Part shown: positions 15,394-23,384 of the stretch, one piece after another
Numbering within the stretch: the first letter of the stretch is position 1
How the letters are laid out: the number at the start of each line of letters is the position of its first letter
Source of the DNA: Deltaproteobacteria bacterium UBA2385
GTDB lineage: Bacteria > Myxococcota_A > UBA796 > UBA2385
Assembly (NCBI GenBank): GCA_002343455.1
Contig: DDSR01000383.1
Coordinates: 1 to 32,191 of the forward strand
Direction of reading: 5' to 3'
DNA length: 32,191 nucleotides
Made by a program: the position numbers and the translations under genes
Notes under the pieces: model-generated
What the model was told of the DNA's origin: nothing
What the model saw: the letters and a program-made list of their open reading frames with translations, nothing else
Databases searched by the model: none

Positions 15394-16299
15394 TCAGCCC
15401 TGGTCCGGGTAGAGCGGGGCGACGTAGAAGTCGTAGAGCACGTCGACATGACGCAGGAACCACTGCTCCAGCGCCGGGTAGTCGCGCTTGTCGGGCGCCA
15501 GCACGTCGACCCCCAGCAGGTCGCGCTCCCAGACCGGAGGGGGCTCGCCGGTGATGCGGCCAAGCTCCTCGCTGTGCCGGGCGGCGTAGGTGCAGAGGTT
15601 GGCGACCACCGTGACGGGCTCCCTGCTGGCCCTGACCCGCATCAGGTGGCCGACGATGGCGCGGCCTTCCTTGGTCACGCCGGGGAAGAGCGGCGCCGCG
15701 GCGATCTCGTTCATCCGCTGGTTGCGCTCGACGACCCCGCCGAGCTGCCCGGCGATCTGCTCGACGACGACAGCCGTACACTTCAGGAACACCGAGACGC
15801 CGGGGTTGGGGAAGAAGGAGGAGCTCAGGTACAAGAAGTCGGCGATGGCCTCGATCGAGCCGACCGGATCGTTGGTCTCCGTCCGGGCGAGGGCGTCGGC
15901 GGCCGCGAGGAAGTCGGTGGCGTCGTCGACGCCGAGCAGCACATCAGCGGACTTCTCGCCGATCTCCCGCAGCGTCTTGCACTTCTTCCAGGCCTCGCGC
16001 GCGCCGAGCTCGATCCAGTCCTTCAGGACATCCTCGCCCCAGCGCTCCACGATGATCTGACGCTCCTCCTCGGTGGGGCCAGCGCTGGAGCAGGCCAGGC
16101 CCAGGATGCCGAGCAGCCCCAGGTGGGCGTCGAGGTCCAGCTCGTCGGGCTCGCACTGCTCCCCCTCCAGGCCGGCGCGGGCCAGCAGCTCGCTGTTGCC
16201 CAGCGCGTCCTGCTCGCTGAGCGGGCACTGCTGCAGGTCCACGCCCCAGGTCTCCGACTCCCAGCTCTGCTGGGTCTGCTGCATCCATGACTGGCTCAT
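15394..16299 (-). CDS. Unknown protein, first gene of the rlpA/M19/SDR operon
   Basis: 301 residues, not recognised. It starts with a Gln/Ser/Trp-rich segment (MSQSWMQQTQQSWES) with no signal peptide. A helical region rich in Cys follows, containing a moderately hydrophobic stretch LGLLGILGLACSSAG (about 60-75) that could be one membrane segment or a buried helix. The C-terminal half is mostly helical, with several Trp and Tyr. Five or six Cys are scattered through the protein. The only clue to its job is co-orientation with a peptidoglycan enzyme and a peptidase. Start ATG 16299 has only a weak upstream site; it is the sole Met that keeps the divergent spacer to the 16400 gene. Confidence 0.6.
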   Translation of the reverse strand: MSQSWMQQTQQSWESETWGVDLQQCPLSEQDALGNSELLARAGLEGEQCEPDELDLDAHLGLLGILGLACSSAGPTEEERQIIVERWGEDVLKDWIELGAREAWKKCKTLREIGEKSADVLLGVDDATDFLAAADALARTETNDPVGSIEAIADFLYLSSSFFPNPGVSVFLKCTAVVVEQIAGQLGGVVERNQRMNEIAAAPLFPGVTKEGRAIVGHLMRVRASREPVTVVANLCTYAARHSEELGRITGEPPPVWERDLLGVDVLAPDKRDYPALEQWFLRHVDVLYDFYVAPLYPDQG

Positions 16300-16399
16300 T
16301 CACGCATCCATTGCCCAGGCCGACCAGGGCACCCGCATCTTCCATCACGGTCGGGGCGGGCGGTGTCACAGGCTGTCATGAGCGTCGACCTCTGCCAGA

Positions 16400-17194
16400 A
16401 TGACGAACATGGCCCTGTGGATCTCCCTCCTCCTCCTCTCCGGCGCGGCCTGCTCGGCCCGCAAGCCCCTCACCGAGATGAGCGACCAGGAGCTCGAGGA
16501 GCTGAGGGCCTGGCCGGACCTGCCCTACACGCCGGTGGAGGTCGGCAGCGAGCTCCCCCAGATCCCCTCGGACGTCCCGCCCGCCCGTGTGGACCGGCCC
16601 CGCGAGCTCTATGTGCGCACCTGGGCCGCCCTGCAACACCTGCCGCACGACCAGGCGCGGACCGAGCTCACCCAGGCGCTGGAGAGCCGGGAGCTGGCGA
16701 TCGCCTACTCCAAGGACTCGCCGGACGCCGGCGGCGTGGTGCTGCGGGAGGGTCGGCCCCTCTTGGTCCTGAACGCCAACGTCCTGGCCGACACCAAGCC
16801 CTACGCCCTGGTCAACGTCTGGACGACCCTGACGCACGAGAGCGAGCACCTCCGCCAGCTGAGGGTCGCGACCGGGCCTGCCCTCGAGGCTTTCCAGTAC
16901 GGCGAGCTGTACCCCGGCGAACGCTTCACCGAGGAGGTCTGCGCCGCCCTCTGGCGCGACGAGCGCGCGGCCTACCGGGTCGAGTGCGAGCTGAGCAACA
17001 CCTGGTCCAACAGCAACCAGGGCTTCGACCAGATCTGCCGCAAGCTCAACGACGATCCGGCCTACGACCAGGCCCTGCTGCGCCTCATGGTGTTTGCCCG
17101 CGAGGACCGCAACCCGGAGTGCCTCTCGACCTGGGCGAGGCTGGCCGGCCACCCCCACCCCGAAGCCTTCGGCGTGTTCCGCCCGAAGAGGTGA
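16400..17194 (+). CDS. Predicted lipoprotein with HExxH zinc-protease-like motif
   Basis: 264 residues. MALWISLLLLSGAAC is a signal peptide with lipobox GAAC (starts at 16400 or the second ATG at 16409). After a charged linker the protein contains LTHESEHLRQL (HESEH at about 146-150), an HExxH zincin signature placed in a helix after VNVWTT. Downstream EEVCAALWRDERAAYRVECEL holds Glu residues that could supply the third zinc ligand in gluzincin style. Four Cys in the C-terminal half could form disulfides outside the cytoplasm. The family is not recognised; metal binding is inferred from one motif only. Divergent from the gene at 15394-16299. Confidence 0.7.
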   Translation: MTNMALWISLLLLSGAACSARKPLTEMSDQELEELRAWPDLPYTPVEVGSELPQIPSDVPPARVDRPRELYVRTWAALQHLPHDQARTELTQALESRELAIAYSKDSPDAGGVVLREGRPLLVLNANVLADTKPYALVNVWTTLTHESEHLRQLRVATGPALEAFQYGELYPGERFTEEVCAALWRDERAAYRVECELSNTWSNSNQGFDQICRKLNDDPAYDQALLRLMVFAREDRNPECLSTWARLAGHPHPEAFGVFRPKR

Positions 17195-17198
17195 CCCG

Positions 17199-18365
17199 AT
17201 GAAGCTCAGCCTCCCGCACGCCCGCCGCCTCTGGGCCCACGCCCAGGGTCTGCTCGCCCCCTCCGACGCGCCGCTGCACGAGGTGGTCGCCGCGACAGGC
17301 TGGCTGCGGACGCTGGGGGGGGCCGAGGCCTACCTCGCCCTCGCGGCCCGCAGCAGCCGCGCCACCGTGCCCGAGGTCGCGGCGGCCCTGCGGCGCCGGG
17401 AGCTGCTGCCCCTGCCCTCCGTGCGCGGCTGCATCTACCTCGTGCCCGCCGCCGACGCGCCGCTCTCCCTGGGCATCGCCCGCCAGCTCAGCGAGGCCCG
17501 CATCGCCCGCGACCTGGCCAAGGTCGGCGTCTCGCCCGCCGAGCTGCAGGCGGTCGGCGAGGCCGCCCTCGTCGCCTTGGAGGGCGGCCCGCGCTCGACC
17601 CGGCAGCTCAGCCAGGACCTGCCCAGGGGGCTGAGCCGCAGCCTGGGGGAGGCTGGCAAGAAGGTCGGGCTCAGCAGCACCCTGCCCCCGGCGCTGCGCC
17701 AGCTGGAGCTCGAGCAGCGCATCGTGCGCCAGGCCGAGGGCGACCGCATCGACCACGAGCGCTACGACTGGGCGCTCAGCCCGCTCCCGCCATCCCCCGT
17801 CGAGGACCTCCACCGCGAGCTGGCGCGCCGCTTCTTCGCCTGGGCCGGGCCTGCCACCCCGGCCGCCTTCGGCACCTGGAGCGGACTGAACAAGGGGCAG
17901 GCCCGAGCGGCCATCGCGGGCGCTGGCCTGCGCGCTGTCGACGTGGAGGGCCTGGGCGAGGCGCTGATCCACCCCGAGGCCCTCGACGCCGCCCTGCCCC
18001 CGGGCCAGGTCGCCTGGCTGCCCGCCCTCGACAACCTGGCCGGCCTGAAGGAGCAGCCCGCCCCGCTGGTCGACGGCCCGGACGCTGAGCTGGAGGTCGG
18101 CAACTTCGGCCGCCCGCCGACGACCACGCTGGGCCAGGCCAGCAACCTCTTCGAGCGAAGCATCAGCCAGGAGGGCCGCATCGTCGGCCTGTGGGGCTGG
18201 GATCCGCAGGCCGGCTCGCCGGTGGTGCGCAGCTTCGCCGGCTCGCCGACGCCTCCGCCGGCCCTGGCGGAGATCTTCGGCGCCCTGGGGCACAGCAAGC
18301 GCTTCCTGCTGGACACCGAGTCTACCCTCCAGGTCTCGCTCGCCCGCCTGAGGCGCACGGGCTAG
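17199..18365 (+). CDS. Winged-helix DNA-binding protein (HTH_42 / AlkZ-YcaQ type)
   Basis: 388 residues, the usual length of this family. ATG at 17199 has GAGGTG upstream and lies four bases after the lipoprotein stop. Tandem winged helices are suggested by AAYLALAARSS-type and STRQLSQDLPRG segments, with the family hallmark GRPPTTTLGQASNLFERSISQEGRIVGLW-like end (beta-barrel part). Members such as AlkZ and YcaQ are DNA glycosylases that unhook interstrand crosslinks using a Gln-x-Gln motif before the conserved (P/A)YLAL helix. Here that position reads LRTLGGAEAYLAL, with no Gln pair, so glycosylase activity is doubtful. Possibly a DNA-binding relative without catalysis. Confidence 0.7.
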   Translation: MKLSLPHARRLWAHAQGLLAPSDAPLHEVVAATGWLRTLGGAEAYLALAARSSRATVPEVAAALRRRELLPLPSVRGCIYLVPAADAPLSLGIARQLSEARIARDLAKVGVSPAELQAVGEAALVALEGGPRSTRQLSQDLPRGLSRSLGEAGKKVGLSSTLPPALRQLELEQRIVRQAEGDRIDHERYDWALSPLPPSPVEDLHRELARRFFAWAGPATPAAFGTWSGLNKGQARAAIAGAGLRAVDVEGLGEALIHPEALDAALPPGQVAWLPALDNLAGLKEQPAPLVDGPDAELEVGNFGRPPTTTLGQASNLFERSISQEGRIVGLWGWDPQAGSPVVRSFAGSPTPPPALAEIFGALGHSKRFLLDTESTLQVSLARLRRTG

Positions 18366-18373
18366 GCTCGGCT

Positions 18374-18496
18374 GTGCTCAGCCCCTTCCCATGGCGGACC
18401 TTCTTCGCCGCGCTGCTGCTCTCGGTGGCGATGGCGGCGATCGTCGACCTCTGGGTTCAACGCCTCGCGCTGAGCTACCCGATCCAGGCCTGGTAG
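18374..18496 (+). CDS. Small single-span membrane protein, 40 aa
   Basis: GTG at 18374 to TAG at 18494-18496, eight bases after the winged-helix gene and five before the convergent map stop. It encodes a basic, aromatic start (LSPFPWRTFF), a hydrophobic helix (about residues 10-25) and a polar tail ending PIQAW. It exactly fills the available gap. No strong ribosome-binding site is visible (TAGG only), so translation is uncertain. It is not a member of a family known to me. Confidence 0.4.
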   Translation: MLSPFPWRTFFAALLLSVAMAAIVDLWVQRLALSYPIQAW

Positions 18497-18501
18497 GGCC
18501 C

Positions 18502-19257
18502 TCAGCGCGCGCGGGTCAGCACCTCGGCGCCCTCTGCCCCCACCCGCACCGTGTGCTCGAACTGCGCGGACAGAGCACCGTCCTCGGTCACCACCGTCCA
18601 GCCGTCCTCCAGGATCCGGGTCCGCGGTCCGCCCAGGTTGATCATCGGCTCGATGGTGAAACACATGCCCTCGACCAGGACCGGCCCCCTGCCCGCCGGA
18701 CCCACGTGCGAGACATGGGGCGGCAGGTGCATCGCCCGCCCGATGCCGTGCCCGCCGAAGTCGGTGACGACGCTGCAGCCCTCGGCCCGAGCAAGCGCCT
18801 CGATGGCCGCGCCTACCTCTCCCAGCCGGCGGCCGGGCCGCACCGCCTCGATGCCGGCCCACAGGCAGCGCTCCGCCACCTCCACCAGGTGGCGGGCCTC
18901 CGGCGAGGGCGCGCCGATCAGGAAGGTGCGGGAGGTGTCCCCGTGCCAGCCCTCCAGGCAGGTCGTCACGTCGACGTTGAGCAGATCCCCCTCCTCCAGC
19001 CGCTCGCTCGGCGAGGGGATCCCGTGGCAGACCACCTGGTTTCGACTCGTACAGACGCTGGCCGGGAAGCCGTGGTAGCCGAGCTGGGCCGGCGTGCCCC
19101 CGCGGCGGGCCGTGTCCCGGCGCACGAAGCGGTCGATCTCCGCCGTGCGGAGGCCGGGTCGGAGGATGCGGCCGGCGCCGCTCAGGGTGGCGGCGGCGGA
19201 GCGCCCGGCGCGTCTCATGCCGCGCAGGGAGTTCGGATCGAGCAGGAGGGGGAACAT
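18502..19257 (-). CDS. map: Type I methionine aminopeptidase
   Basis: 251 residues, normal length for a bacterial type I enzyme. All five metal ligands are present: Asp96 (NVDV), Asp107 (HGDTSRTF), His170 (GGHGIG), Glu203 (FTIEPM) and Glu234 (QFEHT). His78 in CHGIP also matches the family. It removes the initiator Met from nascent proteins. The segment YHGFPASVCTSRNQVVCHG is typical. It stands alone, not beside secY/adk/infA as the housekeeping copy often does, so it may be a second copy. It is divergent from the LysR-like mini-gene with 85 bases between starts. Confidence 0.93.
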   Translation of the reverse strand: MFPLLLDPNSLRGMRRAGRSAAATLSGAGRILRPGLRTAEIDRFVRRDTARRGGTPAQLGYHGFPASVCTSRNQVVCHGIPSPSERLEEGDLLNVDVTTCLEGWHGDTSRTFLIGAPSPEARHLVEVAERCLWAGIEAVRPGRRLGEVGAAIEALARAEGCSVVTDFGGHGIGRAMHLPPHVSHVGPAGRGPVLVEGMCFTIEPMINLGGPRTRILEDGWTVVTEDGALSAQFEHTVRVGAEGAEVLTRAR

Positions 19258-19291
19258 GCCGAACTCTCACCCGCCGAGGGCGAGGCGACCC

Positions 19292-19306
19292 ATACCGATT
19301 CGGCAT
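19292..19306. promoter_or_regulatory. LysR-type operator-like dyad (T-N11-A)
   Basis: ATACCGATTCGGCAT is a near-perfect 15-base dyad about one central base, with one mismatched pair. T19293 and A19305 are separated by exactly 11 bases, as in the LysR-type consensus T-N11-A. It lies 35 bases from the map start and 37 from the start of the LysR-like mini-gene, the usual place for an autoregulatory site. Confidence 0.5.
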
Positions 19307-19342
19307 GGCGCGGGCGGGCGGGACGTGGGCTACGCTGGCGAC

Positions 19343-19618
19343 ATGAGCATCGAGCAACTCAAGAGCTTCGTCGCCGTCGCAGAAGAGGGCGCCATCGTGC
19401 GCGCCGCCCGGCGCCTGCACCTCAGCCAGCCCCCGTTGACCCGGCGGATCCAGGATCTGGAGTACGAGCTGGGCGCGCCGCTGTTCGAGCGCGGTCCGCG
19501 CGGGGTGAGCCTGACCGCCGCGGGCGAGGCGTTGTTGCCGCGGGCGCGGGTGATCCTGGCGTTGGTGGAGGATGTTCGGGACGGAATTCGACAGGTGGGG
19601 GCGGGAGGGGTGGATTAG
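19343..19618 (+). CDS. LysR-type regulator reduced to its DNA-binding domain
   Basis: 91 residues: MSIEQLKSFVAVAEEGAIVRAARRLHLSQPPLTRRIQDLE and onward is a canonical LysR winged helix-turn-helix (the helix-turn-helix spans about residues 18-37). TAAGEALLPRARVILALVEDVR, the linker helix used for dimerisation, follows. The protein then stops at TAG; the ~200-residue effector-binding domain is absent. The DNA-binding part is intact with no frameshift, and no effector-domain remnant lies downstream, where a lipoprotein gene begins 30 bases later. So it is either a working mini-regulator without ligand control or a remnant of a full-length LysR gene. Confidence 0.85.
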   Translation: MSIEQLKSFVAVAEEGAIVRAARRLHLSQPPLTRRIQDLEYELGAPLFERGPRGVSLTAAGEALLPRARVILALVEDVRDGIRQVGAGGVD

Positions 19619-19636
19619 GCTGGCGGGGCGAAACCC

Positions 19637-19641
19637 GGAGG
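19637..19641 (+). promoter_or_regulatory. Ribosome-binding site deciding a TTG start
   Basis: GGAGG lies seven bases before TTG at 19649. The TTG start gives PAFLILSAC, a complete lipoprotein signal with lipobox LSAC. No ATG or GTG in frame is available nearby. Confidence 0.7.
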
Positions 19642-19648
19642 TGCCCGC

Positions 19649-21433
19649 TTGCCTGCATTTCTCATTCTCTCTGCCTGCCTGATCAACCAGGACCTCTACC
19701 AGCAACGCAAGGCCGAGCTGGAGGACGCCGACGGGGACGGCTTCAACATCGACCAGGGGGACTGCGACGACGCCGATGCGACGGTCTTCCCGGGTGCGGA
19801 CGAGCGGTGCGACGGCGTCGATGAGGACTGCGACGGAGTGGTCGACGAGGACCCGGTCGACGCACCGAGCTGGTTCCCGGATGTCGACGGGGACGGCTTC
19901 GGGGGGGATGGGCTGGCGGTGAGCGGGTGCGCCGCGCCCGAGGGATATGTCAACAACGCCCTGGACTGCGACGACGCCGATACAGCCGTGTACCCAGGGG
20001 CCATCGAGATCTGGTACGACGGCGTGGACACCGATTGCGATGGGCGCAGCGACTTCGACGCCGATGGGGACGGATACGACTCGGACAGGTATGGCGGGCT
20101 GGACTGCGACGACGACGAACCCGCCGTATACCCAGGAGCAGACGAGGGCTGGACGGACCTCGGCGTGGACAACGACTGCGACGGGAGCCTCGACGACCAG
20201 GTCTCGCCGGTGCTCGCGGCGCTGGGGGCGATCGCGGGCGAGGGGGAAGGCGGCGCGTTTGGAGAGGAGTTGCTCGTCCTCCCCGCGGGTTGGGCTGCCG
20301 AGACGGCCACGGCGATCATAAGCGCCAGCGCGACCGACGATTATGCTGGCGCGACCTTCGCCTGGGAGCAGCAGAACCTCTCTGACGCTCGTTCGCCTTC
20401 GGACAGCGACTGGGCAATCGACGGCGAAGGCTACTTCGGCTACCGACTCGGCCTGGCTGGAGACGCGGAGCAGCCTGTGCTGCTGGCCTCTGCGGTGACG
20501 GCCGAGGTCAACCGTGGCGCAGTGGTCGGGTGGACCGGCGGGGCCATTGGCTCAGGATTGGACGCCGCCAGCTTCCGCATCGTCGGCGACCAGGAGGGGA
20601 TCTTCGTGGGAGGCAGCCTGTTGCGCCAGGTGGACCTGGACGGCGACGGGTTGAACGACCTCGTCACCTCGGCCATTCTCGACAGCCGGGTCGTGGCCAA
20701 CGCAGGCTCCGTAGCGGTCTTCTTCGATCCGGGATCCCTGGCTGGTGAGCTCGGCTACGACGACGCCGATGTGCTGTTCACCACGACCTTGGCTGGGGCC
20801 AGCCTCTCGGCCGTCGGCGTGGGCGATGTGGACGGCAGCGGGGTCGCCGGGCTGGGCTTTCGGATGAGCAGCGCCGGGTCCGACCCAGAGGGGGCCATGG
20901 TCGGCGAGGTCCCTCGAACTGGCGTTCATGACCTGGACGAGGCGGCCGACGCCACCTTCTACGCCTGCACCCCAGCCCGAGCGACCGATCTGGACGGTGA
21001 CGGCAGCCCCGAGCTCATCGCGCTCGGCGGCGGCGTCTACCAGTTCGACCTCCCCGTCTCGGGATCGGTCACACCGTGGGATCAGGCGATCTCCGCATCG
21101 GGGTTCGTGGACCCAGCCACATCCTGGGCCTCCGCCTTTGACGACCAGATCCCCTACTGGTCGGGGCGCCGTGCGATGACGACCTCCTATGTTCACGACG
21201 GCGAGCGGGGCGCGGTCGCCCTTTACGCGCTGCAATACGGGCGCACCTCGGTCTACGACGACGATGCCATGCTGTTCGTCCTCGGTGAGCGCGCGGGGGA
21301 CCGGCTGGGGCAAGGCGCCGCGCCGATCGACTGGGATCTGGACGGCGTCGACGACCTGCTGATCGGGGCCCCCGGGGCGGACACAACGACGACCGACGCA
21401 GGCCGGGTCTATCTCGTACCGGCTCCTCGATGA
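19649..21433 (+). CDS. MopE-type metal-binding / FG-GAP repeat lipoprotein
   Basis: 594 residues from a TTG start. The signal peptide is only nine residues with lipobox LSAC. Residues about 26-183 hold three Asp-rich 'putative metal-binding motif' units (MopE type). Each has DADGDGF- or DVDGDGF-like calcium loops, DCDDAD, (V/T)(F/Y)PGA and (D/V)GVD.DCDG. From about 190 to the end are FG-GAP/integrin-alpha-like propeller repeats, seen as VDLDGDGLNDLVTSA, VGDVDGSGVAGLGF, DLDGDGSPELIAL and DWDLDGVDDLLIGAPG. Such proteins are common on the surface of Myxococcota and probably bind Ca2+. It is the first gene of a three-gene set; its TGA overlaps the next ATG (ATGA). Confidence 0.9.
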   Translation: MPAFLILSACLINQDLYQQRKAELEDADGDGFNIDQGDCDDADATVFPGADERCDGVDEDCDGVVDEDPVDAPSWFPDVDGDGFGGDGLAVSGCAAPEGYVNNALDCDDADTAVYPGAIEIWYDGVDTDCDGRSDFDADGDGYDSDRYGGLDCDDDEPAVYPGADEGWTDLGVDNDCDGSLDDQVSPVLAALGAIAGEGEGGAFGEELLVLPAGWAAETATAIISASATDDYAGATFAWEQQNLSDARSPSDSDWAIDGEGYFGYRLGLAGDAEQPVLLASAVTAEVNRGAVVGWTGGAIGSGLDAASFRIVGDQEGIFVGGSLLRQVDLDGDGLNDLVTSAILDSRVVANAGSVAVFFDPGSLAGELGYDDADVLFTTTLAGASLSAVGVGDVDGSGVAGLGFRMSSAGSDPEGAMVGEVPRTGVHDLDEAADATFYACTPARATDLDGDGSPELIALGGGVYQFDLPVSGSVTPWDQAISASGFVDPATSWASAFDDQIPYWSGRRAMTTSYVHDGERGAVALYALQYGRTSVYDDDAMLFVLGERAGDRLGQGAAPIDWDLDGVDDLLIGAPGADTTTTDAGRVYLVPAPR

Positions 21434-22080
21434 TGCTCTTGGGGCTCGGTTGGCTCCTGGCCTGCGGGCCCTACCCCATCGTCCAGGTGGACGGAGCGGT
21501 GCGGCTGGGAGGATCGGCCACCGGCCAGATCCTGGTCGGCACCGCCAAGGGCGCCGTCGTTGCCGTCGACGCCTTCGGAGAGCAGCAAGCGCTGGCCGGA
21601 GAGCACGGGAGCCCCGTCCGAGAGCTGAGCGCCAGCCCTCTGGGGTCCTGGTGGGCGCAGCTCGACGACGGGCGACTGCTGACGGGCACCCACTGGTCCG
21701 CACCGTCCGTGCAGCTCCACCCAAGCCTGCGAGGCATGGTGGTCGGCTGCGATGGGCTTCACCTGAGCACGGACGCCGCACCTGAGCCGTGGATAGAGGG
21801 AGTCAGCGCGGTTGCCTTTGCGGGTTGTGGTGAATATCATCTGGGCACTGTAGACGGTTCTGTCGCCGGCCAATCTGTCAGCACCGCCGCCATCCGCCGC
21901 GTCCAGCCTTTGGGCGAGGGGCTGGTCTGGGTCGACGCCGAGGGGCGGACCGGCTGCCTGGGCTGCACGCACCGGCTCCCCCGCGAGGGGGTGGTCGACG
22001 CGATCGCGACCTGGCAAGCGCCCTTCCTGGACGGTGAGCTGGTCTGGCTGGACCGGGACGGCATGCTGTGGGTGCGCTGA
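21430..22080 (+). CDS. Predicted lipoprotein with beta-propeller-like repeats
   Basis: 216 residues. MMLLGLGWLLAC is a signal peptide with lipobox LLAC; the start is ATG 21430 or 21433. The rest is short beta strands with repeats of the kind 'GQILVGTAKGAVVAVD', 'WWAQLDDGRLLTG', 'YHLGTVDGSVAG', 'GLVWVDAEGRTG' and 'ELVWLDRDGMLWV'. This is like a small PQQ/WD-type propeller with about five blades, too few for a closed ring unless it pairs. Four Cys in the second half. It starts in an ATGA overlap with the FG-GAP gene and ends 13 bases inside the glycosyltransferase start, so the three are probably co-expressed. Confidence 0.75.
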   Translation: MMLLGLGWLLACGPYPIVQVDGAVRLGGSATGQILVGTAKGAVVAVDAFGEQQALAGEHGSPVRELSASPLGSWWAQLDDGRLLTGTHWSAPSVQLHPSLRGMVVGCDGLHLSTDAAPEPWIEGVSAVAFAGCGEYHLGTVDGSVAGQSVSTAAIRRVQPLGEGLVWVDAEGRTGCLGCTHRLPREGVVDAIATWQAPFLDGELVWLDRDGMLWVR

Positions 22081-23384
22081 AGAAGGCGCTGCCCTGGGTC
22101 GTCGCGCTGGCCGCCCTGGCCCTGGCCCTCAGCCGCGCGGCCCAGGACGGTCTCTGGTACGACGAGGCCTACACCGCTCGGCTCGCCCGCCTGCCGCTGG
22201 GCCGGGCCCTGACCGGCGCCATGCAGGATGTGCATCCGCCCACCTGGACGGTCATCGCCTGGCTCTTCGCGCGCCTGCCTCTGTCCATCGAACTGGCGCT
22301 GCGGCTGCCGGCGGCCCTCTCTTACGCCGGACTGGCCGGCCTGCTCACCCGCCGCGCTCCGCTCGCCGGACTGGCGATACTCTTCCACCTTCCCCTGCTG
22401 GATCTGGCCGCCCAGGGGCGGGCCTACAGCACCCTCGCCCTGGCGCTCGTGGCCATGGTGCATCTGGTCCCCCAGGGGCGGCCGCTGCTCACCGGGCTGC
22501 TCGCCGGCTTCGCCGCCTCTCTACACGGGACCGGTCCGCTGCTCGTTGCGGTGCTGCTCTTCCCCAGCCTGCCCTGGCATTCTATCCGACCCCGGGAGCT
22601 TGGCATGATGGCCGCCGCCGCCCTGCTGCCTCAGCTCTGGTGGATGCCGGCCTTCATCGAGCAGGCCATGCGCTACGCGGGGGAGCCCTGGTATGTGAAC
22701 AGTACCGCCTGGGACTGGCTGGTGATCAGCGATGGCCAGGTCGGGCTGGCGGCGTTGGCGGTGGCTGTGATGGTCGGCCTGCCGGGAGCGGCACGGCCTC
22801 TGCTGCCTGCACTGGCCCTCGCTCTGACCCTGGCACTGGCCGAGGTGCTCGGCGCCGGCATGGAGATCCGCAAGCTCGGCGCTCTGTTTCCGGGGCTGAT
22901 CCTGCTGGGTCTGGCGCAGGGCAATCGGCCCCTCTGGGCGACCGGGGCGTTGGCTCTGGGTCTCATGTTCTCCAATCGTACCGTGGATGATCGCCCCGAT
23001 CTACGTGAGGCGGCCATGCGCGTCCGCGCCTTGCCCGCGATGCCAGTTCTCGCCTGGTACGCCGGAGAGATGCGGGCTTACCACCCGGCGACTCTCTGGA
23101 GCGGACCAACACCCATGGACACCGCTCGTCGTCTGACCGAGCTCTTCGCCGCGCAAGAGATACAGTGTGCGGCCATCGTCAACCTCTGGGACACGGCCCC
23201 GGAAGAGGCCCTGCCCCCGGGCCTGGAGGTCCGGGCATGGGCAGAGGTCACGGGTCTGGACGTGCGGCTGATCGGGACGGAGGCCTGCTCGGTCGATTCA
23301 CTGCCGGCAGGCTGGCACGTGGGATCGGCCTGCAAGGACCCGCAGCTTCGGGAGTGGGTCTGCGAGGGTCGGGAGGCGCAATAG
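22068..23384 (+). CDS. GT39/ArnT-like membrane glycosyltransferase
   Basis: 438 residues from GTG 22068, overlapping the lipoprotein gene. A basic start (KKALP) leads into about ten hydrophobic helices. The signature of polyprenyl-phosphate-sugar-using GT-C enzymes is present: DGLWYDEAYTARLAR in the first periplasmic loop with the catalytic-type Asp-Glu, then QDVHPPTWTVIAWLF (D.HPP). The C-terminal ~120 residues are soluble and probably periplasmic, with several Cys. Such enzymes move a sugar from a lipid carrier to protein or lipid in the periplasm. The coupled lipoproteins upstream are obvious possible acceptors, but that is inference. Shorter than ArnT (about 550 aa), closer to the small bacterial members. 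Confidence 0.8.
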   Translation: MGALKKALPWVVALAALALALSRAAQDGLWYDEAYTARLARLPLGRALTGAMQDVHPPTWTVIAWLFARLPLSIELALRLPAALSYAGLAGLLTRRAPLAGLAILFHLPLLDLAAQGRAYSTLALALVAMVHLVPQGRPLLTGLLAGFAASLHGTGPLLVAVLLFPSLPWHSIRPRELGMMAAAALLPQLWWMPAFIEQAMRYAGEPWYVNSTAWDWLVISDGQVGLAALAVAVMVGLPGAARPLLPALALALTLALAEVLGAGMEIRKLGALFPGLILLGLAQGNRPLWATGALALGLMFSNRTVDDRPDLREAAMRVRALPAMPVLAWYAGEMRAYHPATLWSGPTPMDTARRLTELFAAQEIQCAAIVNLWDTAPEEALPPGLEVRAWAEVTGLDVRLIGTEACSVDSLPAGWHVGSACKDPQLREWVCEGREAQ

